Assembly (NCBI GenBank): GCA_022844015.1
Contig: JALHMO010000021.1
Location: forward strand, 1 to 54,234
Reading direction: 5' to 3'
DNA from: Reyranella sp.
GTDB taxonomy: Bacteria; Pseudomonadota; Alphaproteobacteria; Reyranellales; Reyranellaceae
Length of the DNA: 54,234 nucleotides
Shown here: piece by piece, positions 47,338-54,234 of the stretch
How positions within the stretch are numbered: the first letter of the stretch is position 1
Layout: the number at the start of each line of letters is the position of its first letter
Notes under the pieces: model-generated
Told to the model about the DNA's origin: nothing
What the model saw: the letters and a program-made list of their open reading frames with translations, nothing else
The model's database searches: none
Made by a program: the position numbers and the translations under genes

Positions 47338-47447
47338 CTCCGCCCCAGCTTCGCTGGGGAGGTGCCCCGTCATACGGGGCGGAGGGGTCATGAGCAGCGA
47401 GACTGGGGTCTTTGACCCCTCCGCCCCGCATGACGGGGCACCTCCCC
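47338..47447. repeat. Family D palindromes, inverted pair
   Basis: Left unit CGCCCCAGCTTCGCTGGGG, AGGTGCCCCGTCATACGGGG, CGGAGGGGTC; right unit GACCCCTCCGCCCCGCATGA, CGGGGCACCTCCCC. The right unit is interrupted at 47448 by element A2. Confidence 0.75.
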
Positions 47448-47617
47448 ATAGGCGTTAAACTAGACGGAAACCTCATCCTGAGGAGCGCCCGCAGGGCGCG
47501 TCTCGAAGGATGGGCCACACAGGAGATCGTTGGAAAAGCGCTGTTGCCGACCCTTCGAGACGCGGCCCTCCGGGCCGCTCCTCAGGGTGAGGCCCCCCTT
47601 TGTATTTTAACGCCTAT
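47448..47617. mobile_element. Family A element A2, MITE-like, with 13-bp flanking direct repeats
   Basis: 170 bp, starting ATAGGCGTTAAACTAGAC and ending TTTTAACGCCTAT. The 13-base sequence GGGGCACCTCCCC occurs on both sides (47435-47447 and 47618-47630). Inside are two facing REP units, CCTCATCCTGAGGAGCGCCC and CCCTTCGAGACGCGGCCC. It splits a family D palindrome. Confidence 0.8.
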
Positions 47618-47662
47618 GGGGCACCTCCCCCGGGGGAGGAAAATGAGGTGTGCTCACTCCAA

Positions 47663-48727
47663 CTACGCCGACTGGCGCAGCGCGTCGGCCGCCGGGCCTC
47701 GCTCCTTGTCGATCAGCTCGGCCATCAACTGCCTGAACTGGGTCAGCGGGCCGTCGGCCGACGTCGCCAGCATGCGCGGCTGCGGCGTTAGATCGATCAC
47801 CCGCTGCTGCGCCTCGATCATGGCGTTGTCCTCGTCGAAGGCGCGGCGGAACAGGTCGATCTGAGAGTCGGCCTGCTGATCGTTGGCGCGCACCCGGTCG
47901 AGGCAGCTCGAGAAGTAGTAGATCGACTGCTTCGCCGAGACAGGCGTGATCGCCTGGCTGGTCAGCGAGGTCCAGAACGGCGTGTGCGACCCGTCCGGCG
48001 CTTGCATGTTGCAGGCAGCGGCCGTGCCCGGCCGATAGAACCGGCTGGTGAGCAGGAAGACGCCGGGCACCATGTAGTCGTAGGACTGAAAGCTGTCGGT
48101 ACGGGTGCCGGGCGGCTCGCCGATATAGGGCGCTACCGGGTTGTCGACGACCCATCGCGCGATCCGCAAGCCGCGCTCGAGACGCGTCGTCTGCGGCCGG
48201 CTGTTGCCCCACGACATGCTGCCGCGCCCCAGCGTCTTGGCATGCACGTAGCTGAGATGGGTGAGATCGAGGAGATTGTCGTTGATGAGCTCGTAGTTGG
48301 CGTCGTAGGCGAGCTCGCCGGTGCGCATGATCCAGGCATCGTCGTGCCCCAGGGCAGACGGGATCAGCGCCGGATCGGCCAAGGCCGGATCGCCCATCCA
48401 CAGCCAGATCCAGCAGTCGCGTTCCACAACGGGATAGGTACGCACACCGGCCCGGCCGGGAATGAAGGACTGGCCCGGAATCTCGATGCACTTGCCGGAC
48501 GGCGCGAACTTCAGGCCATGGTAAAGGCAGCGCAGGTCGTCGCCTTCCAGCCGCCCGCGCGACAATGGCGCCAGCCGGTGGCAACAGCGATCCTCCAGCG
48601 CGACGACCACGCCGTCCGCCTTTCGATAGAGCACGATCGGCTCGGCCAGCATGGTGCGGGCGACCAGCGTGTCCTTGGCGAGCTGATGGCTCCAGCCTGC
48701 CACGTACCAGCAATTGCGCAGGAACAT
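47663..48727 (-). CDS. Rieske non-heme iron oxygenase, alpha subunit
   Basis: A 354-residue oxygenase component. The Rieske 2Fe-2S ligands are Cys48-x-His50 in DRCCHRLAPLSRG and Cys67-x2-His70 in LRCLYHGLKF. The mononuclear iron site is in YELINDNLLDLTHLSYVHAK (D and two H). The pattern resembles vanillate O-demethylase VanA and related phenylpropionate/phthalate oxygenases. No ferredoxin reductase gene is adjacent, so electrons come from elsewhere. Start ATG at 48727. Divergence from the GlxA gene: none, both on the minus strand. Confidence 0.92.
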   Translation of the reverse strand: MFLRNCWYVAGWSHQLAKDTLVARTMLAEPIVLYRKADGVVVALEDRCCHRLAPLSRGRLEGDDLRCLYHGLKFAPSGKCIEIPGQSFIPGRAGVRTYPVVERDCWIWLWMGDPALADPALIPSALGHDDAWIMRTGELAYDANYELINDNLLDLTHLSYVHAKTLGRGSMSWGNSRPQTTRLERGLRIARWVVDNPVAPYIGEPPGTRTDSFQSYDYMVPGVFLLTSRFYRPGTAAACNMQAPDGSHTPFWTSLTSQAITPVSAKQSIYYFSSCLDRVRANDQQADSQIDLFRRAFDEDNAMIEAQQRVIDLTPQPRMLATSADGPLTQFRQLMAELIDKERGPAADALRQSA

Positions 48728-48818
48728 CGCAATCCTCCCTTGGGCCGTCTCCGCGACCGCTCGGGAAAATGCTGACGCCGGCTGATTGACTTGTCAACGA
48801 GTTCGCCACTGACGGCGG

Positions 48819-49766
48819 CTATCCATGCATCTGCCGGAACAGCGATGGCGCCATGCCGAAGCGTCGCTCGAACGCCTGGCCGAAGCGGGCGGGCGACGAC
48901 AGCCCCACCTTGCCGGCAATGGCCTTGAGCGGCAGGTCGCCGGCGAGCAGCGTGCGGGCAGCGTCGAGGCGCAGGCCTTCGACGAAGTGCGCCGGCGTCT
49001 TGCCGGTCGCCTCGGTGAACTTGCGATAGAAGCTTCGCTCCGACAGGCCGGCACGCGCCGCCAGTTCCGGCACGTCGAGCTTGTGGTCGAGATGCGCCTG
49101 CATCCAGTCGATCAGGTCCGCGAATGGCGCCTCTGCGGCCGTCTGCGCCTGCAGGAGCGGACTGAACTGCGACTGGTAGCCGGGCCGGCGTGCATAGAGA
49201 ACGAAATGACGGGCGATCAGGTTGGCGAGCGCGGGACCGAGATCCGCCTCGACCAGCGCCAGCGCCATGTCGATGCCGGTCGTCACACCGGCCGAGGTCC
49301 AGATCTTGCCGTCGACGACATAGAGGGATTCGGCATCGACCTGGAGGGATGGAAACCCTCGCGCGAGATGCTCGCAACTCGCCCAGTGCGTGGCCACCCG
49401 CCGGCCGTCGAGCAGGCCGGCCGCCGCCAGCACGAACGCGCCGGTGCAGACCGAGCCGAACCGCACGGTCCCCGGCGCCACCCGGCGCAGCCAGCGTCGC
49501 AGGGCGGGCCGTGTCATGGCTGCCTTCAGGCCGCGCGAACCGCCGGCGACGAGCAGCGTGTCGGGCTGGCCGCCGATCTTGCGGCTGTCGAGCGTCACGC
49601 CGCAGCTCGACCGCACCAGCCCGCCATCGGCCGACACGATGCGCAGATCGTAGACGGGGCGGCCGGCGGCCTCGTTGGCCGCACCGAACACGGCGGCCGG
49701 ACCGGTGACGTCGAGCAGCTGGCAGCCCTCGTAGGCGAGAATGCAGGTGCGATGCGGCCGGGTCAT
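48819..49766 (-). CDS. GlxA-family AraC-type transcriptional regulator
   Basis: A 315-residue regulator with an N-terminal DJ-1/PfpI domain (PHRTCILAYEGCQLLDVTGP, FGSVCTGAFVLAAAGLLDGR) and a C-terminal AraC domain with two helix-turn-helices (LDVPELAARAGLSERSFYRK, LPLKAIAGKVGLSSPARFGQ). The cysteine in VCTGAF sits at the DJ-1 nucleophile position. The ATG at 49766 is preferred because family members begin at TRPHRTC; an upstream ATG at 49802 adds 12 residues. Likely controls neighbouring catabolic genes such as the Rieske oxygenase. Separated from the divergent DJ-1 gene by element B3. Confidence 0.88.
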   Translation of the reverse strand: MTRPHRTCILAYEGCQLLDVTGPAAVFGAANEAAGRPVYDLRIVSADGGLVRSSCGVTLDSRKIGGQPDTLLVAGGSRGLKAAMTRPALRRWLRRVAPGTVRFGSVCTGAFVLAAAGLLDGRRVATHWASCEHLARGFPSLQVDAESLYVVDGKIWTSAGVTTGIDMALALVEADLGPALANLIARHFVLYARRPGYQSQFSPLLQAQTAAEAPFADLIDWMQAHLDHKLDVPELAARAGLSERSFYRKFTEATGKTPAHFVEGLRLDAARTLLAGDLPLKAIAGKVGLSSPARFGQAFERRFGMAPSLFRQMHG

Positions 49767-49847
49767 TGGCAGAAAATAGCCTCTCTTTGTCATTTCTGCC
49801 AAGGGGCGACGGCGTTACATGGTCCTCGTTAGCGCCCCCCGACCACC

Positions 49848-50020
49848 CAGGGCATTCGCATATGAAAGAAATTCCGTCGTCCCGACCGGAGCGGCGCTTA
49901 GCGCGGCGTAGTGGAGGGACCTTTCTTGTGGCGGCACCAACAAGAAAGGTCCCTCGACTGCGCCGCCCTTAGGGCGGCTTCGCTCGGGATGACGGAATTT
50001 TTCCATATTCGAATGCCCTG
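49848..50020. mobile_element. Family B element B3, MITE-like
   Basis: 173 bp with near-perfect terminal repeats, CAGGGCATTCGCATATG at the left and CATATTCGAATGCCCTG at the right. Flanks CCCGACCACC and CCCAACGACC match at 8 of 10 positions, consistent with an aged 10-bp duplication. Located between the divergent start codons of the GlxA-like regulator and the DJ-1 gene. Confidence 0.8.
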
Positions 50021-50040
50021 CCCAACGACCGGAGATGACA

Positions 50041-50727
50041 ATGGCCACGCCAATCGACATCGGCATCCTGCTCTATCCCAACGTCACCCAGCTCGATGCG
50101 ACCGGGCCCGCGCAGGTCCTGTCGCGGGTTCCCGGCGCCACCCTGCACATGATCTGGAAGACCCGCGATCCCGTGCCCACCGACGCGGGCTTCTCGATCG
50201 TGCCCACCACGACATTCGCCGATTGCCCGGCGCTCGACGTGATCTGCGTGCCGGGCGGCGGCGGCCAGGTCGAGCTGATGACCGATCCCGAGACGCTCGA
50301 CTTCCTGCGCAGGCAGGCCGCCGGCGCGCGCTACGTCACCTCGGTGTGCACCGGCTCGCTGGTGCTGGGCGCGGCGGGCCTGCTCGAGGGCTACCGCTCG
50401 GCCTGCCACTGGGCGTGGCGCGACATGCTGAAGGACTTCGGCGCCATCCCGGTCGCCGAGCGCGTCGTGCGCGACCGCAACCGCATCTCGGGTGGTGGCG
50501 TCACCGCGGGCATCGATTTCGGGCTCACCGTGGCGGCCGAGCTGGCCGGCGAGGAGATCGCCAGGTCGATCCAGCTGGTGCTCGAGTACGACCCGCAGCC
50601 ACCCTTCGATTCGGGCAGCCCGGAGAAGGCCGGCGCCGAACGCGTGGCACGCCTGCGCGAGCGCCTCGCGCCGCTGCTGGCGAGCCGGAGCCAGGCGAAC
50701 AAGGAAGCCGCGGCGAGGATGCGGTGA
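50041..50727 (+). CDS. DJ-1/PfpI-family protein (isonitrile-hydratase-like)
   Basis: A 228-residue protein of the DJ-1/PfpI superfamily. The N-terminal IGILLYPNVTQLDATGPAQV and TDAGFSIVPTTTFADCPALD, and the nucleophile elbow YVTSVCTGSLVLGAAGLLEG with its cysteine, match the isonitrile hydratase / cyclohexyl-isocyanide hydratase group. Catalytic activity is not proven. The second ATG (50041) has GGAG six bases before it and is used; ATG 50035 is also in frame. The stop overlaps the next gene's ATG, so the two are translationally coupled. Confidence 0.88.
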   Translation: MATPIDIGILLYPNVTQLDATGPAQVLSRVPGATLHMIWKTRDPVPTDAGFSIVPTTTFADCPALDVICVPGGGGQVELMTDPETLDFLRRQAAGARYVTSVCTGSLVLGAAGLLEGYRSACHWAWRDMLKDFGAIPVAERVVRDRNRISGGGVTAGIDFGLTVAAELAGEEIARSIQLVLEYDPQPPFDSGSPEKAGAERVARLRERLAPLLASRSQANKEAAARMR

Positions 50728-51035
50728 TGCTGGAGTTGCGTCCCGTCTGCGAGCATTGCGCCAGGCCACTGCCGCCCGCTTCGCCGGAGGCGCGCATCTG
50801 CAGCTACGAGTGCACGTTCTGCGCCGCGTGCGTCGACAGCGTGCTCGGCAATGTCTGCCCCAACTGCGGCGGCGGGTTCACAGCGCGGCCGATACGGCCG
50901 GCGCACAACTGGAAAGGCGACAACTACCTCGGCAAGGATCCTGCGGGCACGACGATCAAGCATCGGCCGGTGGACCCGGCAGCGCATGCGCGCTTCGCCG
51001 AGACACTGCGGACGATTCCGCCGCAGGAGCGGTGA
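50727..51035 (+). CDS. DUF1272-type zinc-ribbon protein
   Basis: A 102-residue protein with an N-terminal DUF1272 zinc-binding part: MLELRPVCEHCARPLPP, ICSYECTFCAACVDSVLGNV, CPNCGGGFTARPIRPAHNW. Eight cysteines in CxxC-like pairs should bind two zinc ions. Function of the family is unknown. The ATG overlaps the TGA of the DJ-1 gene by one base, a strong sign of coupling. Confidence 0.9.
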   Translation: MLELRPVCEHCARPLPPASPEARICSYECTFCAACVDSVLGNVCPNCGGGFTARPIRPAHNWKGDNYLGKDPAGTTIKHRPVDPAAHARFAETLRTIPPQER

Positions 51036-51046
51036 GCCTCATTGCT

Positions 51047-51073
51047 GGGAGCGCGCCACTCCTGTGGCGCTCT
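51047..51073. repeat. Family C hairpin
   Basis: GGGAGCGCGCCACTCCTGTGGCGCTCTTC: a small inverted repeat sharing its GGGAGCGCGCCACT start with C1. It lies just after the DUF1272 stop. Confidence 0.55.
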
Positions 51074-51108
51074 TCTTGTTGATCAAGCATCCCATGAGCG
51101 GCGCGCTC

Positions 51109-51306
51109 ATAGGCGCTGACTTTGGTCGACGACCCAACAAATACCCCATCCTGAGGAGGCCGCGTAGCGGACGTCTCGAAGGATGGGCTACAGACGAAAT
51201 CGCTGAAAAAGCCGTGTCGCAGGCACCTGCCGCGCTGCCGACCCTTCGAGACGCGACCCTGCGGGCCGCTCCTCAGGGTGAGGATTCTTTGTAAGCTGGC
51301 GCCACG
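51109..51306. mobile_element. Family A element A4, MITE-like, with 13-bp flanking direct repeats
   Basis: About 198 bp, starting ATAGGCGCTGACTTTGG and ending GTAAGCTGGCGCCACG, an imperfect reverse complement. Both facing REP units are present. The 13-base sequence GAGCGGCGCGCTC flanks it on both sides (51096-51108 and 51307-51319). Confidence 0.7.
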
Positions 51307-51359
51307 GAGCGGCGCGCTCCCGGCCATGACCCACGCAAAGCGTGGGAGGAGAGTAAGTC

Positions 51360-51911
51360 TCACCCCGCGGCGCCTGCCGTTGCGCTTTCGATGGTGATGG
51401 CCTTGCCGGCGGCGGTGTCGAACTTCAGCCGCTGCACATAGTCCAGGTCACGACCCGTCACGCGCACGAAGCGGCTGCCTTCGGGATAGTCGATGGCATG
51501 GATGGCGCCGACGTCGTAGACGCCGGCGCGGCCGGGCTCGAGGCGATAGGTCTTGACCTGCTCGAGCCTGGCGTCGCCGGCACCGTCGCCGCCATCGACC
51601 CGCCGGTACTCGCTCATGTCCGTGTGCTTGACCGCCTGGCCGTACACCGCCCACGAGCTGCCGTGGTCGTGCGGCGGGCTCTTGTGCGGCTTGGGATTGC
51701 AGTGGGCCAGCACCACGAAGCCGAGCTCCTTGTCCTCGTAGAGCTTGCGGGTACCAATCGGGACAGCCGGCCCGACCGCCTCGTCGACGAACGCCGGGTT
51801 GGCCAGCAGCTTCTCCAGGAGAACGCGCACCTTCTCGCGTCCCGCGGGACCGCTGGTCTGGTGCAGGGCAGCCTGCGCATCCTTGATGAAGAGGTCGAGC
51901 GTGTAGGTCAT
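51360..51911 (-). CDS. Cupin-like metal-binding protein
   Basis: A 183-residue protein with a predicted beta-barrel. CNPKPHKSPPHDHGSSWAVY contains the histidines expected of a cupin-like metal site (HxxxPHDH), and a third histidine in VYDVGAIHAIDYPEGS fits the second cupin motif. It resembles the cysteine-dioxygenase-like predicted metal enzymes of the double-stranded beta-helix fold; the reaction is unknown. The ATG at 51911 is used. It is 67 bp after the acyl-CoA dehydrogenase gene on the same strand, probably in its operon. Confidence 0.78.
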   Translation of the reverse strand: MTYTLDLFIKDAQAALHQTSGPAGREKVRVLLEKLLANPAFVDEAVGPAVPIGTRKLYEDKELGFVVLAHCNPKPHKSPPHDHGSSWAVYGQAVKHTDMSEYRRVDGGDGAGDARLEQVKTYRLEPGRAGVYDVGAIHAIDYPEGSRFVRVTGRDLDYVQRLKFDTAAGKAITIESATAGAAG

Positions 51912-51978
51912 GCGATCCCTCGTCTGGTCACGTCGAATCCGGCCACGGCGAAATGATCCGCCCTGCTCCGCCTCCCTG

Positions 51979-53139
51979 TCAACGGCCGCCCAGCACACGG
52001 CGGGCGATCACCATGCGATGCACCTCGGAGGGGCCTTCGTAGACGCGCATGGTGCGCACCTTCTGCGCCAGCCAGCTGAGCGGCAGCTCCTGGGTGACGC
52101 CCATGGCGCCGAACGCCTGCTGGGCGTGGTCGATCACCTCGGTCGCCATCTCGGTGGCGAAGACCTTGATCATCGAGGCCTCCATGCGGACGTCGCGGCC
52201 GTCGTCCTGCTTGACGGCAGCGTCCATCACCATCAGGCGGCAGGCATGCAGCTTGGTCGCGGCATCGGCGATCCACCACTGGATGGCCTGCCGGTCGGCG
52301 AGCTTCTGGCCGAACGTGACCCGCTGGTTGGCGTGCTCGATCAGCATGTCGAGCGCGCGCTGTGCCATGCCGACGCACCACGAGCCCATCTGCAGGCGGC
52401 GCACCGTGAGGCGGAGCTGCATGGGGGCGAAGCCCGCGCCGATGCGGCCCAGCACCTGGGTCTCGGGGATGCGGCAATCCTCGAACACCACCTCGTAGGT
52501 GCGCTGGCCGGCCAGCATGGGAATGGCCCGCGCCACGATCAGGCCCGGCGTGCCTTTGTCGACCAGGAAGGCGGTGATGCCGCCGCGCGATCCCTTCTCG
52601 GGATCGGTCACCGCCATGGCGATGGTGAAGTCGGCCTTGGCGATGCGGCTGATCCAGATCTTGCGACCGTTGATCACCCAGTCGTTGCCGTCCTTGACGG
52701 CGCGGGTCTTCATGCCCGCCGGATCGCCGCCGGCGCCGGGCTCGGAGATGGCGATCGCCGAGGTCGTCTCCCCGGCGGCGTAGGGCTCGAGATACTTCTT
52801 GCGTTGCTCGGGACTGGCCGTCGCCAGCAGCATGTGCAGGTTGGGCGAATCGGGCGGGAAGGTGAACGGCACCGCGGCGTAGCCCAGCTCCTCGTTGACG
52901 CCGACCAGGGCAACCGCCGGCAGGTTGGCGCCGCCCGCTTCCTCGGGCACGTCGAGCGCCCACAATCCGAGCTCCTTGCACTGCTTGAACAGCCGCGCAT
53001 TCTCCTCGTCGGACAGTGCGGCCGGCTGGCCCGAGGCGAATCGATCGAGAATGTTCTTCTCGAGCGGCATCAACTCGTTGCGCACGAACTTCTTGACGAG
53101 GTCGCGCAGCATCTCATGTTCTTCGCTCACCTTGTGCAT
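51979..53139 (-). CDS. Acyl-CoA dehydrogenase family protein
   Basis: A 386-residue FAD enzyme of acyl-CoA oxidation. Conserved parts: the flavin loop IAISEPGAGGDPAGMKTRAV, the substrate region WVINGRKIWISRIAKADFT, VTFGQKLADRQAIQWW in the C-terminal helical domain and the family end MRVYEGPSEVHRMVIARRVL. Substrate range is not clear. It follows the NMT1-type binding-protein gene by 9 bp, so they are likely cotranscribed. Confidence 0.92.
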   Translation of the reverse strand: MHKVSEEHEMLRDLVKKFVRNELMPLEKNILDRFASGQPAALSDEENARLFKQCKELGLWALDVPEEAGGANLPAVALVGVNEELGYAAVPFTFPPDSPNLHMLLATASPEQRKKYLEPYAAGETTSAIAISEPGAGGDPAGMKTRAVKDGNDWVINGRKIWISRIAKADFTIAMAVTDPEKGSRGGITAFLVDKGTPGLIVARAIPMLAGQRTYEVVFEDCRIPETQVLGRIGAGFAPMQLRLTVRRLQMGSWCVGMAQRALDMLIEHANQRVTFGQKLADRQAIQWWIADAATKLHACRLMVMDAAVKQDDGRDVRMEASMIKVFATEMATEVIDHAQQAFGAMGVTQELPLSWLAQKVRTMRVYEGPSEVHRMVIARRVLGGR

Positions 53140-53148
53140 GCCGCTCTC

Positions 53149-54189
53149 CTAAGGCTTCCCGATTCCCTTGTTCACGAATTCCAGCGAGTAGGCGCGCGCG
53201 ACGTCCAGCCCCCTGGGCAGCACGTCGACCTCGGTCATCGACTCGTAGAAGCTCTTCCATCGCTCTGCGCTCATCGCCCCGATGCCGCCCTGGAGAGCGT
53301 CGCCCGACAGCACGATGCTGCGCTCGTTCAGCACCTTGATCGCATAATCGATCCGATCGTCAGTCTGTTCGGGGTTGGCCTGCTTGATCAGCACATTGGC
53401 TGCCGCGATGCCCGGGCCGCCTTTGAGATATTGCGACCAGCCTTCCAGCGAGGCGTCGACGAAGCGCGTCACCAGATCCTTTCTCTCGCTCGCCATGCGC
53501 CGCGAGATCGCGATGGTCGTCTGGTAGGCGCTGAAGCCAGCGTCGGCGATCAGCAGCACGACTGGCGGCCGGCCGAGCGCCTGCGCGATCGAGTAGGGCT
53601 CGGACGACAGGAAGCCCTGCTGCACCACGTTCTTGTCGGCGAGGAACGGCGCCATGTTGAAGGTATAGGGCCTGACCTGGCTGTCGGAGAGACCATACTT
53701 GCGCCGCAGGTAGGGCCAGTAGGTCACCCGGCCGCCGGCGCCGATCAGCAGCGTTCGGCCCTTCAGCTTGTCGAAGCCGTCGAGGCCGGTGTCGGGATGG
53801 CCGATCAGCACCTGCGGATCCTTCTGGAAGATCGCGGCGATGGTGAAGAACGGTGCATCCTCGCGCACGTAGGTGAAAGCCTCGAAGCTGTTCGACATGA
53901 TCATGTCGGCACGGCCGGCCAGCAGCAGTTGGCTGATATTGAGGCTTGGACCGCCCTGGCGCAGGTCGCAGTCGATGCCGGCCCGGCGATAGAGGCCGGC
54001 GGCGATCGCCTGGTAGTATCCGCCATGCTCGGCCTGGGCACGCCAATCGGTCTGGAAGATCACCTTGTCCAGGGCCCGCGCACGCAGCGGCCGAGTCGGG
54101 ATCGGCACCAGCAGCGGGCCCGCGAGGGCGAGGCCCGCCGCGGCGCGCAGTGCGGCGCGCCGCCCGAGGCGCCAGGATTTCCCAGCCAT
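53149..54189 (-). CDS. ABC transporter substrate-binding protein (NMT1/THI5-like)
   Basis: A 346-residue periplasmic binding protein. The leader GRRAALRAAAGLALAGPLLV contains a twin-arginine-like start (MAGKSWRLGRRAALRA). Typical family sequence: VIFQTDWRAQAEHGGYYQAI, GLYRRAGIDCDLRQGGPSLN, LLLAGRADMIMSNSFEA and ASLEGWSQYLKGGPGIAAA. NMT1-like proteins bind pyrimidine precursors, sulfonates or aromatic acids; its permease lies outside the window or elsewhere. First gene of the cluster with the dehydrogenase and cupin-like genes. Confidence 0.9.
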   Translation of the reverse strand: MAGKSWRLGRRAALRAAAGLALAGPLLVPIPTRPLRARALDKVIFQTDWRAQAEHGGYYQAIAAGLYRRAGIDCDLRQGGPSLNISQLLLAGRADMIMSNSFEAFTYVREDAPFFTIAAIFQKDPQVLIGHPDTGLDGFDKLKGRTLLIGAGGRVTYWPYLRRKYGLSDSQVRPYTFNMAPFLADKNVVQQGFLSSEPYSIAQALGRPPVVLLIADAGFSAYQTTIAISRRMASERKDLVTRFVDASLEGWSQYLKGGPGIAAANVLIKQANPEQTDDRIDYAIKVLNERSIVLSGDALQGGIGAMSAERWKSFYESMTEVDVLPRGLDVARAYSLEFVNKGIGKP

Positions 54190-54234
54190 GCCGTCACCCC
54201 CCTCTGCGTCGATCGAACAGTAGCGCCAAATACT

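Overview
The window is a GC-rich bacterial chromosome segment that reads as alphaproteobacterial. The evidence is gene order: an atpHAGDC operon next to priA, a transaldolase-like gene, a DUF484 gene and xerC, plus rlmH, gpmI, ctpA and rppH near each other. Orphan Bug-family binding proteins, TRAP transport and many small catabolic enzymes suggest a Rhodospirillales or Reyranella-like soil or water heterotroph. That assignment is inference; no rRNA or tRNA gene is visible.

Layout. 1-6.05 kb: end of rlmH, a secreted protein of unknown role, gpmI, ctpA and rppH, separated by repeat-filled gaps. 6.07-13.28 kb (minus): remains of one very large secreted adhesin-like gene (Calx-beta, VCBS, DUF4214, about 17 FG-GAP repeats, three RTX-like blocks) broken by four frame changes. 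13.7-19.8 kb (minus): a ferritin-like protein and the F1 ATP synthase operon atpHAGDC. 20-24.85 kb: priA, a divergent transaldolase-like gene, a DUF484 protein and xerC. 25-31.7 kb: the most interesting locus, a TRAP transporter (dctPQM), a gene interrupted by an in-frame TGA that I read as a selenocysteine protein of the UGSC family, a thioredoxin-reductase-like flavoprotein, and a divergent IclR regulator with a perfect palindromic operator candidate. 31.7-54.2 kb: mixed metabolism and transport (hydrolases, DMT and MFS transporters, class IV aminotransferase, potassium channel, two Bug binding proteins, MBL hydrolase, amidase, SDR, serine hydrolase, TauD dioxygenase, Rieske oxygenase, two DJ-1 proteins, acyl-CoA dehydrogenase, NMT1-type binding protein).

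Key result. The open frames at 27396-27716 and 25980-27377 are one gene. The TGA separating them sits in a Cys-Sec-Gly-Ser-Cys motif, and a bacterial-type SECIS hairpin starts four bases after it. An ordinary gene caller will split or truncate it. With the TRAP importer upstream and a flavin disulfide reductase downstream, the locus looks like an uncharacterised selenium-dependent redox pathway under IclR control.

Intergenic DNA is rich in structured repeats of at least four families. Two behave like small non-autonomous mobile elements: family B (about 175 bp, 21-bp terminal inverted repeats, a 10-bp target duplication) and family A (170-217 bp, ATAGGCG termini, 13-bp flanking direct repeats in two copies). 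Both are inserted into older palindromes of family D.
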